Assembly (NCBI RefSeq): GCF_033807575.1
Contig: NC_084718.1
Coordinates: forward strand, 19,981,991 to 20,045,990
Direction of reading: 5' to 3'
DNA: 64,000 nt
Source: Cydia pomonella
Taxonomy: Eukaryota; Arthropoda; Insecta; Lepidoptera; Tortricidae
The position numbers were made by a program, and so were the translations under genes. The first letter of the stretch is position 1. Each line of letters begins with the position of its first letter. Below the pieces are notes generated by a model. It did no database searches, was not told where the DNA came from, and saw only the letters and a program-made list of their open reading frames with translations. Positions 1-11,883 of the stretch are shown here, one piece after another.

Positions 1-319
1 AAAAATGTAGTGTATTAAAGTTGAAGTACAGGATATGTGTAATACAAAATTACCATTTTTAGCAGTCCAAACTTTACGAAATTTACAAATAAGATCGACA
101 AAATCACTGCTTTACGCGCGTTTACCTAAATGTCCATCAGAAAAAAAAAACTAATTAAGTGAGTCTGTTTTCAAAAAAATGATTTATTATAATGAAAGAT
201 AACAAGACGTGCTAATAGAAACCAGTACTTGTTATTTTTAATAGTTAACAAAAGGTGTACAATTTCATGCGCTAAATCTATCAATTTGACATTAAAGCGA
301 CTAAAATCGATAACGGCCT

Positions 320-600
320 CTAAGACGGACGTCCATACAAAAAGAGAAAATGTTTTTCCACCTGTAAGTATTTTCCATTCCCCATGTTTTTTAGTATGTT
401 ATTAACACAATGAAAAAGTAGTAACCTACTTGGTTAATTTGCAAAACAATTATTATTTTCAAAAAAGCGAATCCGATAATACCCTACTAAGATATATTTT
501 GATGAAGCAATCGACATCAAAATCAAAGTTATTAGTTAAGATTTACATAATTAGTGGAAACCGTTTTCTCCCGGCCGAAATGGTATTACATAGAAAAAAT
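320..600 (-). repeat. Fragment of a dispersed repeat (related to 57750-58165)
   Basis: About 90 bp here (330-420) align with 57750-57840: both have a run like attttccatt, then catg, then gttatt.acacaatgaaaaa. It looks like the inner part of the same dispersed family seen at 26984-27535 and 57750-58165. No coding potential is visible. Confidence 0.5.
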
Positions 601-864
601 CGGATAAGTGCGAGTCGGACTCGCTCACCGAGGGTTCCGTACTTTTTAATATTTGTTGTTATAGCGGCAACATAAATACATCATCTGTGAAAATTTCATC
701 TGTCTAGCTATCACGGTTCATGAGATACAGCCTGGTGACAGACGGACAGACGGACGGACAGACGGACAGCCGAGACTTAGTAATAGGGTCCCGTTTTACC
801 CTTTGGGTACGGAAGCCTAATTAGTAATAGGGTCCCGTTTTACCCTTTGGGTACGGAACCCTAA
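601..864 (+). repeat. Dispersed lepidopteran repeat with a 44-bp terminal duplication
   Basis: The block starts with gtgcgagtcggactcgc and gagggttccgta, passes through a GACGGACA-rich stretch (743-770), and ends with ccctttgggtacggaa. The last 44 bp (778-821) are repeated directly at 822-864. A minus-strand partial copy is at 35024-35190. Its first 35 bp match the reverse complement of one end of the 26984-27535 repeat, so the two share a terminus. It is non-coding as far as can be seen; the overlapping 81-codon frame from 430 is accidental. Confidence 0.7.
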
Positions 865-1635
865 AAGCACCGTTATTTAGTTAGAATCTCAAAGCTATTC
901 TTCCCTCTTAAATCTCATGTTTAAATTTAGTTTAAACCAAGTGTTGCATGATAATTTTATTATTGTAATTTTTATTTAGGATTAAGTAACATGTCCTATA
1001 TTGTATGCCCTAACAGGGTATCATGTACCCACTAAGTCTACAAAATAAGATCTTTATGTACTGATGAACATGATAAAACAATGGATTAAAGGAAATGAAA
1101 TGAAATCCCCCCAGGCCAAGTCTCCCCACAAACGGACCAAAAACCTGTCTGGTAAGCTAACCTCTGACCATGACCATTCCAATGAATGTCGAGAATGAAC
1201 GTAGGCTGCCAAAAACCTTTAAAGGTGATTGAAATTGTATTAAGACTTTACTACCGTATTCTAGCTAGTTCTCCCAAAACCTAGACTGCAATTTACTTTT
1301 TACCGCACCTATTTAACCTTCACGACCAAAATTAACTTGTCATTCGATCTAGAACTTTTTGCTTGTCTACCGTTACTCACTGTACAATGACTAATGGTTC
1401 CGTCATACGGCTGGCTTTTTCTAACTTTAGCTGAGTGAAAGGGACGGATTAGGCTTTTTTATGGCTGTTGCTAGGCGGTGACGATAGGTCAGTTGAGCGT
1501 AAAAATTAATGCGATTACAACATATTGTATTAGGACGAAGGGGTTCGAATTAGAATTAATTTAAGGGTTTATATTGCTTGTCTGTTGAGAATATTAATAA
1601 AAGTCTGGTTAGTTGACCGTATCAGATGGAATTAC
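865..1635. other. No feature recognised
   Basis: AT-rich sequence with stops in every frame. No repeat copy, inverted repeat or exon signature was noticed. Confidence 0.5.
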
Positions 1636-1885
1636 GACAACCTGACTGGCCTAGTGGGTAGTGACCCTGCCTATGAAGCCGATGGTCCCGGGTTCAAATC
1701 CTGGTAAGGGCATTTTTGTGATGAACACGAATATTTGTTCCTGTCATGGGTGTTTTCTATGTATTTAAGTATTTATAAATATTTATAATATTATATTTAT
1801 CGTTGCCTAAGTACCCACAACACAAGCCTTATTGAGCTTACTTTGAGACTTAGTCAATTTGTGTAATAATGTCCTATAAATATAA
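1636..1885 (+). repeat. tRNA-derived SINE, full-length copy
   Basis: The head has a tRNA-like A box (tggcctagtggg) and a B box (ggttcaaatcc). A conserved body follows: tcatgggtgttttctatg, then aagtatttataaatattta, then an acaagccttattgagctt block, ending in aatgtcctata. Other copies lie at 13095-13330 (-), 31573-31838 (-), 39335-39425 (+, 3' end only), 41808-42062 (+), 48915-49160 (+, divergent) and 58797-63475 (+, interrupted). It would have been transcribed by RNA polymerase III and mobilised by a LINE partner; it encodes nothing. Confidence 0.85.
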
Positions 1886-2006
1886 AAAAATATAAAAAAT
1901 AGGTATATGGTCTTGCCTGGGTCAATTGTAGTTTTATTAACTATGGTATCGGGATGTTGAATGGTATATTATGTAGTTCGATCATGTGTTTCTATTTTAT
2001 TCAAAG

Positions 2007-2176
2007 GGATAATCAGCGAACATGCAGACGTGCCGCTTGGTGGGAAGTTGTCACCTTCGCCCATGGACATAAGCAACATCGGAGATCATACTTATGTGTT
2101 GCGGAACCTTGACAACCTTGGATACCCGCTTCTTGAAGAACTCCATGTCATAGCTCAAAGGAAATTGTATCGGGAG
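2007..2176 (+). CDS. Candidate internal coding exon, gene unknown
   Basis: A 170-bp stretch of about 50% GC stands in 30% GC surroundings. It is preceded by a good acceptor (tttctattttattcaaag) and followed by the donor GAG/gtaact. One frame is open throughout, entering in phase 2 and leaving in phase 0, and continues without stop from 1961 to 2192. The peptide has normal composition, for example HADVPLGGKLSPSPMDI and GYPLLEELHVIAQRKLYRE. I do not recognise the family. No neighbouring exon was found, so either the introns are long or this is a fragment of a processed or transposed gene. It is not a copy of any repeat in the window. Confidence 0.4.
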
Positions 2177-2758
2177 GTAACTTGTAATTTTTAAATAATG
2201 TACAAGGTGCCCCTGAGCATTGCAAGACATTTTAACTAAGCATTCCTGGTAATATTTAGAAACTAAAATGTCATATAAAATTTTCTGGATTAGGCCTAGT
2301 TTCAGAGATAATTAAATGTTTTTCGAAATCATTCTTTCGCCATAAGTTGGTACGAAACACATTTTTGACTGCGGTATTGCCACTTTGAGGTCTAGTCTGG
2401 ACATACTTATTGATTGACATCGAAAAATTAAAAAAATGTATTCGAGAGGCTACTCCCAAATAAAAAAAGTTTTTAGTTAATTTTAGGTTATGTGTTTATC
2501 AATATAAATTACAATTTATGTACAGGAGTGTTAAAAAAAAGGAAAAAAAAAACAAAAACAAAAAATTTCTTTTGATGATTTTCACAAAAAGTCTTATAAC
2601 ATTTTTTGCTTCTGTTGCCATCAGGAATGCACCGTTAAAATCTCTCGCAATGCTCACAGTCACCTTGTATAATAATTCATAAAATTAACACCATGCTTTC
2701 GTTCTCATCTTTTTAAGTGGTAACTACGAAAATATTAGGAAAATAAAAATGTTGTACA

Positions 2759-2895
2759 ATCAAGGTATTAAATACCGACAGGGGCAAAATGCCAAAATAT
2801 GTATACACGCCCTTACTGCCCATACTTTAGGTCAGTGTATGCATATTTTTAGCACTTTGCCCTTGTATATATTTCTAATATTCGGACCTTGATGT
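2759..2895. mobile_element. Small foldback MITE
   Basis: Inner arms 2778 onward (acaggggcaaaatgcc) and 2866 backward (acaagggcaaagtgct) are inverted copies, each followed by atatg.atacac. Outer flanks also pair (atcaaggt). Similar cores occur at 7262-7320 (one arm only) and 39946-40090. Confidence 0.6.
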
Positions 2896-2899
2896 TTAG

Positions 2900-3470
2900 T
2901 CAAAAGTCAAAAAAATTTTCTGCAAGTAGGCCTCAAGGGCTCTTTTACAAGTCAGTACAACATTATAGTAACCTCATATAGTGACATAAAAATACATAAC
3001 AACATTTATAAATACAACAGCCAATACCTGGGTAAACATTACCTTATATAATAATCTTAAAATAACTAATTACTACAATACAATAGAGATGTATAGTCTC
3101 TATGGTTAAAAATACATTAAATCTGGAGATGTAAAAGGTCCCCAATGTCAGAGTACTAATACTAATAAAATTTTGAGGTGTAAAGTCTCTCCAAGTGTCA
3201 AAATAAAATTTATACTAAATAAATAAACCGCGTCTGGACTTTTAAACTAGCAGTCTCATAAGCTAATGCTACAGAATACATAACTAGTATGTACCAAGTC
3301 AAGAGTATTATACAATATTACAGAGACGTATGTATAGTCTCCACGGTTAATACATTAAGTTTGGAGATGTATAAGGTCCCCACGGTCTGAGAAAGTAATA
3401 ATACACAATAATAATTACATTAATAAGATTTGGAGGTGTAAAGGCTCTCCAAGTGTCCAAGAATAAAAAA
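2900..3470 (-). repeat. LINE 3' UTR with tandem gagatgta units
   Basis: Reads on the minus strand as the 3' region of a LINE; 2900-3125 match 14100-14340 in reverse. The far part repeats a unit containing gagatgta...ggtccc...gtc (near 3085, 3125, 3175, 3325, 3365 and 3430), organised as a duplicated block of about 240 bp. A third relative is at 21160-21500. No open frame is retained. Confidence 0.6.
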
Positions 3471-3689
3471 TAAAAATGTGTATGAAACACATATTTATGA
3501 TGAGAATTTTCAACAAATAGACGTAGCGAATTTGAACATCCTAATTGATAACCTAATTTATGGCCAACGAAAAGTAAAATGGCCTAATCTTTTTTTTTCC
3601 TATTCCTTTTTGTGTAATACATGTTTATCCCATAAATTATGTATGTATTTATATCCTTTGTCTTTCAGGTACCTTGTTGTACATTTAGC

Positions 3690-3840
3690 TACATTTGTCA
3701 TCCTTTTTTCACTCTCTCCTCTCATCTACTCAAAGGTTAACTGGAAGTGATCCCTCAAAGGATAAGTTCGCCTTTGTACTTCTTACTAATTGTATGTTAC
3801 TTTTAATATGTATTTTTGTACAATAAATACTTTACTACTA
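3690..3840 (+). repeat. LINE 3' end
   Basis: Contains ctactcaaaggttaactgga, then ataagttcgcc, and ends in acaataaata, a polyadenylation-like tail. A second copy is at 19262-19400. Only the 3' end is present, as expected for a 5'-truncated retroposition. Confidence 0.6.
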
Positions 3841-4186
3841 AAAACTGTGAATGTTACGAATATTTTTCTTTTTTATACTTCGTTCACAAAATGTCATTAA
3901 AAACTATTTATACACTCATTTAACTAAAACTAAACGTATTACATAATATTTATTTATAGAAACCAATTTTTATAGGTACCGATAAAAATGGCGGGCACTA
4001 TCAGTGAATGGCCAGGGCTGCTACATACAATTTTGTTGTGAATCTACTTACATAAAATCAAATAACATGTAGGTATAATAACATAAAAATACAATATAAA
4101 TGTATGTTATACAACTTATTTATAAATATACTAAAAACTAAACTACAAATCTTAAAATCTAGATCTAAAAATAAATAAAAATAGAC

Positions 4187-4540
4187 TTAAAATAAAAAAA
4201 AACTATTATCCCCCTGCGGCATGGTGCCGTAGATGCTAGCAGCAATTCCTCGCTGTATCGCAAGACTAATTCTTTGAGCGAGGAAGCTGCCAGCTCTGCG
4301 GTCACCGGTGACCTCTCTAATCCTTTTCGAAAGTTCCTTAAAAAGGTTAAAGGCGCTCGGACCCCACGGACCAAGGGTCTCGACGCCAAATGGTACGAAA
4401 TTATATTCGGTGCCGAGACCCCTACATTTAGTCTTTTTGAATTTTTGAGCCACCTCGTATCTAAACGTATGAAAACGAATATCGAACTGCCGTGCTTCAG
4501 TGATAACAGTCACATTATCCAAGATAGGTAAGAAATTCAT
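4187..4540 (-). pseudogene. C-terminal tip of a LINE polyprotein, type 1
   Basis: An open frame of 117 codons carries FVPFGVETLGPWGP near residue 48, then RRAGSFLAQRISLAIQRG and GTMPQGD near the end. This tail is familiar as the C-terminus of LINE ORF2-type proteins in insects; the exact clade is not certain. No RT core is upstream, so the copy is 5'-truncated. Two more tips of the same type lie at 17728-17850 and 32106-32230, all retaining the same 3' end. Confidence 0.65.
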
Positions 4541-5640
4541 AAAATTTCCCGGAATTCATTACTCACTTCCATTCTACCACCCCGATACCTACTTATGGGT
4601 ATCCGTCCAAATCAATTACTCACTATTTCATAATACAGTGTCAAGTTACATTAGTAGGTATTATGAGTATGCTCATTTCAGTTAACGGTTATGCTTGCCT
4701 TTTTGGGGCATGGGAAAGTTTTCTTTCCGTATCTGTAATGCTAGTTTTTGGTAACTAGAAAAGGCATAAATTAATTTTCCTAATAAGGTACCTATTTTGT
4801 TGTAGTTAGAAACAGGAGCACTCATTTCTCGATACAAAAACATTCTCCACTCGACTGTTTCTTCTGTGGTTTTATGTCCGAAAGCATCCTTTTTTAATCT
4901 TACTTAATATAGAAATCTCAAGGGTAACCTCGCTAAATAAGTGCTCCGATATTGATATTCATATTATTGATATATTTACTATAAAAAATTACGTATCTAA
5001 ATACACTTCCTACTTGAGATTGTCCTTGTTTTGGGACGTCTGTGCCGCAGATAACAATGAATTAATATATTCATTGCCGATGTGACAATAATGGATTCTT
5101 TGCGTTTCGTCACCAATTGTTCGCATTGTGTGACGAGCGCATAGCAACACATATGTCGTTACAAGAATCAGATCCATCGGTACTGTACTGATCTGAGTAG
5201 TATATTATTGTCTTATAAGCATATACCGGGGTTTTGGCTATGGGAATGACTTCGTGTATTTATAACTTTGTTTATTTTTAAATAGTTACGAAACTATTAA
5301 TTAAAATAGGTAGTTACCTACAAATCTGCTTAGAAATGTAAACGTAGTGTCTGTGTTTGTAATTTTATTAGTTTTATTACCTATGTTTTGGCAAGTGTAG
5401 AATATTCCCGCAAACAAAACCCCGGGGTATGTTTATAAGTGGAACTTAAATTTTAGTACTTATTTATTATTATTATTATTGTATTTATTTACAAGAAACA
5501 TGGCTCATGAAAGCTTTGAAACATAATGATTACAATTAAAATACAAAATAATTTATAATTACACCATTATCATTTAAATTAAATTAGTAAGCTACTAGTT
5601 TGTAGGCATACTATTAAATAAATAAATAAGTCTAGGACTC
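4541..5640. other. No feature recognised
   Basis: AT-rich with simple (tta)n near 5460. Nothing coding or repeated was identified. Confidence 0.45.
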
Positions 5641-5643
5641 GGA

Positions 5644-5671
5644 ATTAGCCTAAGTCTAGACTTAGGCTAAT
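5644..5671. repeat. Perfect 28-bp palindrome
   Basis: attagcctaagt, then ctag, then acttaggctaat: the two 12-bp arms are exact reverse complements around a self-complementary centre, with no loop. Confidence 0.9.
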
Positions 5672-6435
5672 GGTTTAGATTTCTACTCAACTGATAAAAT
5701 TATAAAAACATGTTTTCTCACTATAGAAAAAATTATCTTCCAAAAAAAGACTACTATTCAATAATTTCCATATTTTTATGTACTTTCTTCTTCTTCAATT
5801 GCAGTAACAGGTGGTTTAAAGATAATCATATAAAAATATGACCTTAATTACCCGCTTGAGAAACAAACTTTGTACCTACTCGCAAAACTGAATATGAATA
5901 TTTACCGATTTTTTTTTAGTTATGTAGGTATATGCGTTTGGTAACTTATTTACAAAATGCCAAAGTTTATTACTAAATTTAAATATTTTTAAAAACACTT
6001 GAAAATTAAAGTCAGAAATTCTCAATTACTGAAAATAAATTAGTTGTTTCCACGTGTTCCGTTGCGTAGGTAATTTAAATGTCGTCATTAATTGTTTTCG
6101 ATCTAAATGTCACAATAACGGTTAGTAACAGATGTAGCTACGTCACGTCAGGGGTTATAAATAATTGATTATGTAGACGTCAGAACTACACCACCACGTG
6201 TGTAATATCGCTACTTACTGATGTGCCGAAGGAAGTTGGGCTCTACTCTAAATTTAGAAATAGTTAATATTATAAATATAAATATTTGCTTGAAGAAACG
6301 TTTCCATATCGTATTTAGACCTAATATTTGACGTACCTATAAGTACCCATCTTAATGTTCGAATTATAAGGATGTTTGATACATTTGGATGACTAACCAC
6401 GTAGAAAATATTTTTGAAGTACATTAAAAATATAT

Positions 6436-6663
6436 TTACAGTATATATGGGGCTACTTTATAGCACTAGTGCGAGAAGTAGCATATTACGTTACTGTGTC
6501 GAACATTTAAAGGGCCATATGTACTGTAAAACGTTGTACGATACATGTGCGAATAGGTAATTCGCAACTCGTGTCGATTTAAAACACTCCCTTCGGTCGT
6601 GTTTTAATTTATCGCCACTCGTTTCGAATTTCCTATTTTTCGCACTTGTATCGTAATGTACTA
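6436..6663 (+). repeat. Two-foldback dispersed repeat, copy 1
   Basis: Matches 58235-58473 in reverse over about 225 bp. It consists of two adjacent foldbacks: one bounded by acagtacatatggg and its complement, the other bounded by gatac.tgtgcga arms. Landmarks are acgttgtacgatacatgtgc and ctcccttcggtcgtgtttta. Non-coding. Confidence 0.75.
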
Positions 6664-7319
6664 TTCCTTACCATAATATGAATTGATTAAGTATACTGTC
6701 ATAAATATTTTTTGCAACCAGTATTTTCCCATTTCCTTCTTCGCTTGAATTTCGTCATCATTACGAATATATCGTTACTTCGCATGGCAACAGCCGACAC
6801 GTCTAGTGCGTCAGGGCCGACTAGTTGCGACATGTCTTATCGGTCACCTCATGCCGAGGGTGATAACGGGGTTTAACACGTGGTTGTTTTAGTGCAGAGT
6901 TAAGTATAATGAGAAAATGGTAACAATAATGGAAAAGGAATTCAGCAATGAGAGTTCAACTCGAATTAAAACAGAGTTTTAGAGTCAGTTTAGAAATTGG
7001 TGCACTATTGCATAACAATTACAAAAAATTATTACACACACAGTCAAATTAGGATATTTATTTTTCATATCTCTTGCTTTGAAAGTGGGTCATTGTTGTT
7101 TTACAAGGTGTGCCGAATGTGATACTTTTCTGCTCTAGAGCATTTTTAGGCAAGTTTTTTTTACGATAAGCAATCAAAATTTGGTTTTAAATAGGTTTGT
7201 TGGAAAATTCTGATATTTAACTCTCCATACCATAAATAACTATACATCGTACAAAGTCACTTCTAAAAATATCGATACGAAAAATCTGCCAAAAATATGT
7301 ATACACTACCTTAATTTAT

Positions 7320-7450
7320 GGGCAATAAAAAGATTTCAGCTCAATCGGAAACCGGGAAGTGGATCAAATTTAACTTACAAGATTTGATTACAAACCGACA
7401 GACAGACAACAGGACAGGTGAAACTAAATAAAAGCTTGTAAAAAGTGCCT
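7320..7450 (-). repeat. Dispersed repeat fragment (family of 29935-30180)
   Basis: Shares cacttcccggtttcc, tcaaatctt and caagcttttatttaac with 29935-30060, in opposite orientation. Confidence 0.55.
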
Positions 7451-8454
7451 TTAATTAAGAAGCCCTCCCTGTTCGAATCAAAAGACGATTTTGAATCTCT
7501 CACACGCAAATTTCGTTGTTCACATATTATTGTGTACCTACAAATGAATCAATTTCACAGTCATTTGTCAAATTGTCACATAAGCTTTTGACACCTATTC
7601 GACGCGCCGCCATTGCCACTGTCAGTAATTATTGCCAGAGACCGACAAGTCACAATCATTAAATCTTTGACTGGTTTTTAATTGGGTCATTTCACCAAGT
7701 CACAGGTATTTAACAGAATCATCTTAGACTTAGACTTCGCTTCGCTTCGAAAATATATTTTTTAAACGTACATAATTACAAACAAGATGATCTTATACTA
7801 GGTTTTTACATAAGTATGTTTACTTACATCACAAAACCGTTAATTTTTTCTTGAGATTACACAATTATTACTCATAGGTTACGGCCAACGGGCAATGGCG
7901 ATCCGCCTGGCAACGAACGGTGAGTCAGCTTCATCGTTGAACGTGCTTAACAGTTCGTACGCACCACGTGCTTGTATTCTACTCTAGATATTTCTAGAAC
8001 TTTCTCCGCTCGTCCTTTGTTTTTATTTTAAAAATAATTGCAGCATAAAGATCAGGAGAAAGAGAAAAGAATAAAAAAACTGAAAAAGAATCATAGTTTA
8101 CATCTAGTTTTTTGTACGTTCGTGAATTAGGGTTAATGATTGCCGCAATATTTTTAGGATCTGTTTTTTTGGTTGGTAGCGCAAGTTTAATAATATAAAT
8201 AGGTACATTAAAATAATCAAGGTTTTGTCATAATTGTTTCCTTCATTTTATTTTTAGAAGCTTTCCAGGAAGCGACATTAAGAATTAAAACTGATTCATT
8301 CAAATGAAAAAATCTTGTAAAATGAAACGTATTGCTTCTGTTAAATATAGGCGTTTTATTTTCATATTTCTTAGAAATCTTTTTCAGTACACGAAGAATG
8401 AATACTGAATGAAATTTAGAAGTATACCTGTATGAATATTTCTGAATCAGTAAT
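7451..8454. other. No feature recognised
   Basis: Non-coding by inspection. A tcttagactt/cttcgcttcgcttcg run near 7720 is the only simple-sequence structure. Confidence 0.4.
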
Positions 8455-8712
8455 GATGTGGCAGATAGGAGAGAGAAAGATCTGGTGTCCGAGCCGAACA
8501 TCATTGGAGAAACGAAAGCCACCAGACTCCGATGGCTCGGGGCCGAAGACCGTCTGAACGCCCTAGGAATCGCTGGAGAGACGAAATGCAAAAAGACCTT
8601 AGCGAACGCGGCGCCGTAGACTGGACAGAAACGGCTTTGGACCAAAGCATGGCAGTCTTTATTGTCGGAGGCCAAGATCCTCTTCGGGTCGCTGCGCCAG
8701 AGCAGTAAGTAA
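8455..8712 (+). pseudogene. LINE (endonuclease-RT type 2) 3' end, decayed
   Basis: On + the text gives SEPNIIGETKATRLRWLG, then frame breaks, then a C-terminus corresponding to SEAKILFGSLRQSSK, and ends in the tail cagtaagtaagtaa. The same C-terminus is found at 10524, 16335, 38311 and 42799. The 167-codon frame on the opposite strand is a shadow. Confidence 0.7.
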
Positions 8713-8741
8713 GTAAACATGTGGCCGCCGAGAGCCGATTA

Positions 8742-8916
8742 ATGAAATGAAAAATCTTTATTTTTAGGCAACTATGGGCCCATAGATATATAACTTAAAA
8801 CTTGCATACATATTATAAAATTTATCTTGAAAACTAAAACATGCACTATGGCTGGGATGCATTTCGCAACCCTGCTGTGTCAGGGAGACGGCCGCGGAAC
8901 CGCCGAAACTTGAATT
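8742..8916 (-). repeat. LINE 3' end
   Basis: On - it reads FRRFRGRLPDTAGLRN, then a stop, then gggcccatagttgcc and aataaagatttttcat, a typical LINE C-terminus and tail. Confidence 0.55.
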
Positions 8917-9963
8917 TCACTTGATTAAATCTTGTAGGTAGTAAAATGCCAAATAGGTATTTTAATGTATTTCGTACTAATGTTTATATTTATTCTAGAA
9001 CGATTTTAAATAAGTAGGTACATAATTACATACAGTTGTAATGAATGAACAGGTTTGTTTGCCCGTCGATAAGAACCACGTGGTGACTTCTGGTTTGATA
9101 AGACCGCCAATTATTACATGATGTTTACTCTTATTATGAGGTAATCAGTGATAAGTTAATGACAAAAAAAGAGCTGTTTTTATATTATATTAAGCTTTAA
9201 AGCAGGTTTAAATGCGTAATATTTTCATGAAGTTTCACAAAGACGCAATTAACATGTAGGTCATCACACTCATCTTTTTGAAAGATAATTATTATTACAT
9301 AGGAAAGTGGTTACTTATATTTTCACAAATATTAACAAAATCAATATTGTTAAAGTTAAATCTTGCGGCAATCATTAAATCTTAAAACACATCTACTCCA
9401 TATGTACATTCTGCGTGTTTCTAATGTGAATGATATACATATGTTTTTTTTTTTTTCAATATATACTTGCTTAATGCAGAACAGCATATATATAGTACTT
9501 CCTAAAGACCGCCTGTTGTTACCTAGCTTTTAAGTGTATTTCATTTCCTGTCTAATTGTCTATGTTTAACGGTATGTGGTACACAATTAATAATATTTAC
9601 TTAGGTACTTAATTCCGTTGCAATAATCATGAAATGCACCTATATCTGTTCTACAACGATTACGAATCACTTTATATGAATAAATCCACTCAATATGTAG
9701 CATGTAACCCTCGAGTGTATTATGCATTTTACGCAAGGCATTGCATCATTTATTCCTACATAAGAAATTTAATATACGTACCCGAAATTTCACAATTAAT
9801 GAAACAGTTATCCAAACCTCACATTACGCGATGGAATTTCCACAATTTTATTTCGAAGACTAATTTTTCCCATAAATGGGTATAACGGCATAGTTAGTCA
9901 TTGAAAGTGGTTGGTCGTTATCAGACAAGTTTAAATACGAAAATAAATCAATACATTTTTGTT
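8917..9963. other. No feature recognised
   Basis: AT-rich. An 83-codon frame at 9634-9885 has no family resemblance and ordinary flanking composition, so it is not called. Confidence 0.4.
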
Positions 9964-10158
9964 CAGTACCCCTAGTGTAAATTTGATCGACATCATAACG
10001 TGACGAACGCGTTTGCGTTAAGTCACATTTTGTATAGGATTTTGAGTTTCCAAAACGTCCCGCTTGGCGCGCTCTTTCTAAATCTAATACAAAATGAGAC
10101 TAAACGCAAACGCGTACGTCACGTTTCGAAATCGAATTTATTTACACTAGGGGTACTG
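9964..10158. mobile_element. Palindromic MITE, copy 1
   Basis: Ends are inverted copies (cagtacccctagtgtaaat and its complement). Arms continue with an acgcgtttgcgttaa motif and its complement, with a unique core ccaaaacgtcccgcttggcg. Copies: 13652-13845, 27676-27869, 28008-28202. Confidence 0.8.
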
Positions 10159-10523
10159 TTCTTTCGATTCGGAACTATTCTATCCCGTTTTGACATCGAT
10201 TGAGGATTTTTCATCGAAACAAGTAGAAACTTGAGTCCAAAGGTTATCTTATCTGGAAGAGATCGCCTATTGACAATACAAGACATGCAAGACATCCAAG
10301 TTTCACATCCGTTACTTAGTACAGGTAATCCAACCTGTCTAGAGCAACCTATTCGGAACAAAGGTCTTCGCCCAGACGTGTCTATCCTGACAAGTTCCGT
10401 GTTCTATCTTATCACCAACGTCACTCGCTACGTGGTGATAAGAGCATGGCGCAAGTGGTAAGTGGTGGATGGTGAACACGTCATGTAGTGACAAGGATTT
10501 TGCACCACCTTTTTGATGTTCTG

Positions 10524-10650
10524 TTCAGCTGCGCGAGCTTCAGGTTGAAGACTGGCGAGAAACTGCACAGGACCGGGATCAGTGGCGAGCAGTCGTGTTG
10601 GAGGCCAAGACACATTTTGGTTCGCTGCGCCAGAGGACGAAGTAATAATA
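10524..10650 (+). pseudogene. LINE type 2 C-terminal fragment
   Basis: Open reading LRELQVEDWRETAQDRDQW, then VVLEAKTHFGSLRQRTK and a stop, followed by taataatagtaagtaagt. Same protein end and tail type as the other type 2 fragments. Confidence 0.75.
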
Positions 10651-10759
10651 GTAAGTAAGTTTTTGAAGCTGCTATCGTAAAACTACCCAAGCTCAGTCGT
10701 ACAACAATAGGCCATAAGTTCAAGACGTAATTAGTAGATGGGTTCCGTTTTGCGAGGCC

Positions 10760-10930
10760 GTGCCGTACAGCTGCGATCGAGTCATAAATGGTCTCCCCGG
10801 AAGAGCAACGCTGACTTTTGGGTTAGCATTATGCTGAGGCGAGCTCATTTCATGGTGAGCAATGTGTAAATATTCTAAATTTCATTGTAATGTTACTATT
10901 GTATGTATACTAAATTTAAGTTCACGAATT
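10760..10930 (+). repeat. Probable LINE 3' end
   Basis: ggtctccccggaagagcaac, then gcattatgctgagg, then a T-rich tail. It resembles a common lepidopteran LINE tail from memory; no second copy lies in this window. Confidence 0.35.
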
Positions 10931-11279
10931 AAAAATTATTCATGATTTTTTTAAGGTTTTAATTAAGTAGGTATTAATACCAATCATCTTTTTGGTGTTG
11001 CCTGAGTCTGATTTTTAGTACTAATGTAAAATATTTTGCCTCAACGGCTCAGGACCGCTTCGTCCACGATCCTATTTCGTCACCTCCTTAACTTGTCATT
11101 ATTGCCATATGGTCTACTATTCTGATTCGTCCCTTTCCTATCTTGTCCACATTCCTATATGGACCACAGGTCGCATTGGTGGAGATCAAAATGACAGACA
11201 ACAAAATTATAGTAGTGGTATATACTTTATTTTTGTTTAAATTAATTTACATTTATAATATTTATTAAGTAAACCTGAT

Positions 11280-11462
11280 AAAAAAAGTTAAAATATTCCG
11301 TTTTAATAAGCTAAAAGGTCAGTCTTTGTTTCCTTATATATAGCCTAAGGTTATCACTTGACTGAAATACTTACTAGTATTGCATCAATTTTGATACTAG
11401 GTTGAACAAGACAAGTGTGACTTACATCCGAATTTATTATTCGAATAAATACCACATTTTTA
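11280..11462 (+). repeat. Spaced direct repeat, left copy
   Basis: Shares with 12375-12540: tcagtcttt, cttata, ggttatcac, ctagtattgcatca and aataaataccac in the same order. The spacing is about 1.09 kb. Confidence 0.65.
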
Positions 11463-11479
11463 AGCACCTTAAACACCCA

Positions 11480-11779
11480 TTAGGAAGAATAAGTTTTATA
11501 TGTAAACCTTCTCCTCCTTGCATCGGTTTCCTCATCACTGAGGTTCGTGGCCACTTCTTTGACAATTTGTCGCCACCTCTTTCTGTCTGTCGCTGAATGC
11601 AGGGCACCGTGGAGCGACACATCAAGGGCTGAACGAATTTGGTCTGTCCACCTCATTGGGCTCCTGTGTCTCTGCTTATCGCCTTCGATTTTACCAGTGA
11701 TTACCAACTTTTCCAGGATATCACTGTCTTTCCTGGCAATGGTAAAACTTGTACTCGCTCTATTTTCTTTGTTTAACAA
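11480..11779 (-). pseudogene. LINE polyprotein C-terminal fragment, type 3
   Basis: A 99-codon frame contains KLVITGKIEGDKQRHRSPM, RWTDQIRSALDVSLHGALH and DRKRWRQIVKEVATN. The KIEG....R.P.RW.DQI pattern is characteristic of the region after the RT domain of endonuclease-RT LINEs. There is no RT core upstream, so it is 5'-truncated. It lies between the two arms of the 1.09-kb spaced direct repeat. Confidence 0.75.
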
Positions 11780-11883
11780 TTTCTAGCAATGAATACTAGT
11801 GCCAGCCATCGATTTATGTTTGGTAAATTCGTGCCTTTCATGTAAGGATTATGGCTTGCGTCAAAATGTTACAAAAACGAGTT

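Noticed and set aside
10000..10203. 67-codon frame, and its near twin at 13688-13969
   Set aside because: Both are readings through the palindromic MITE copies; similarity between them is repeat identity, not a gene family.
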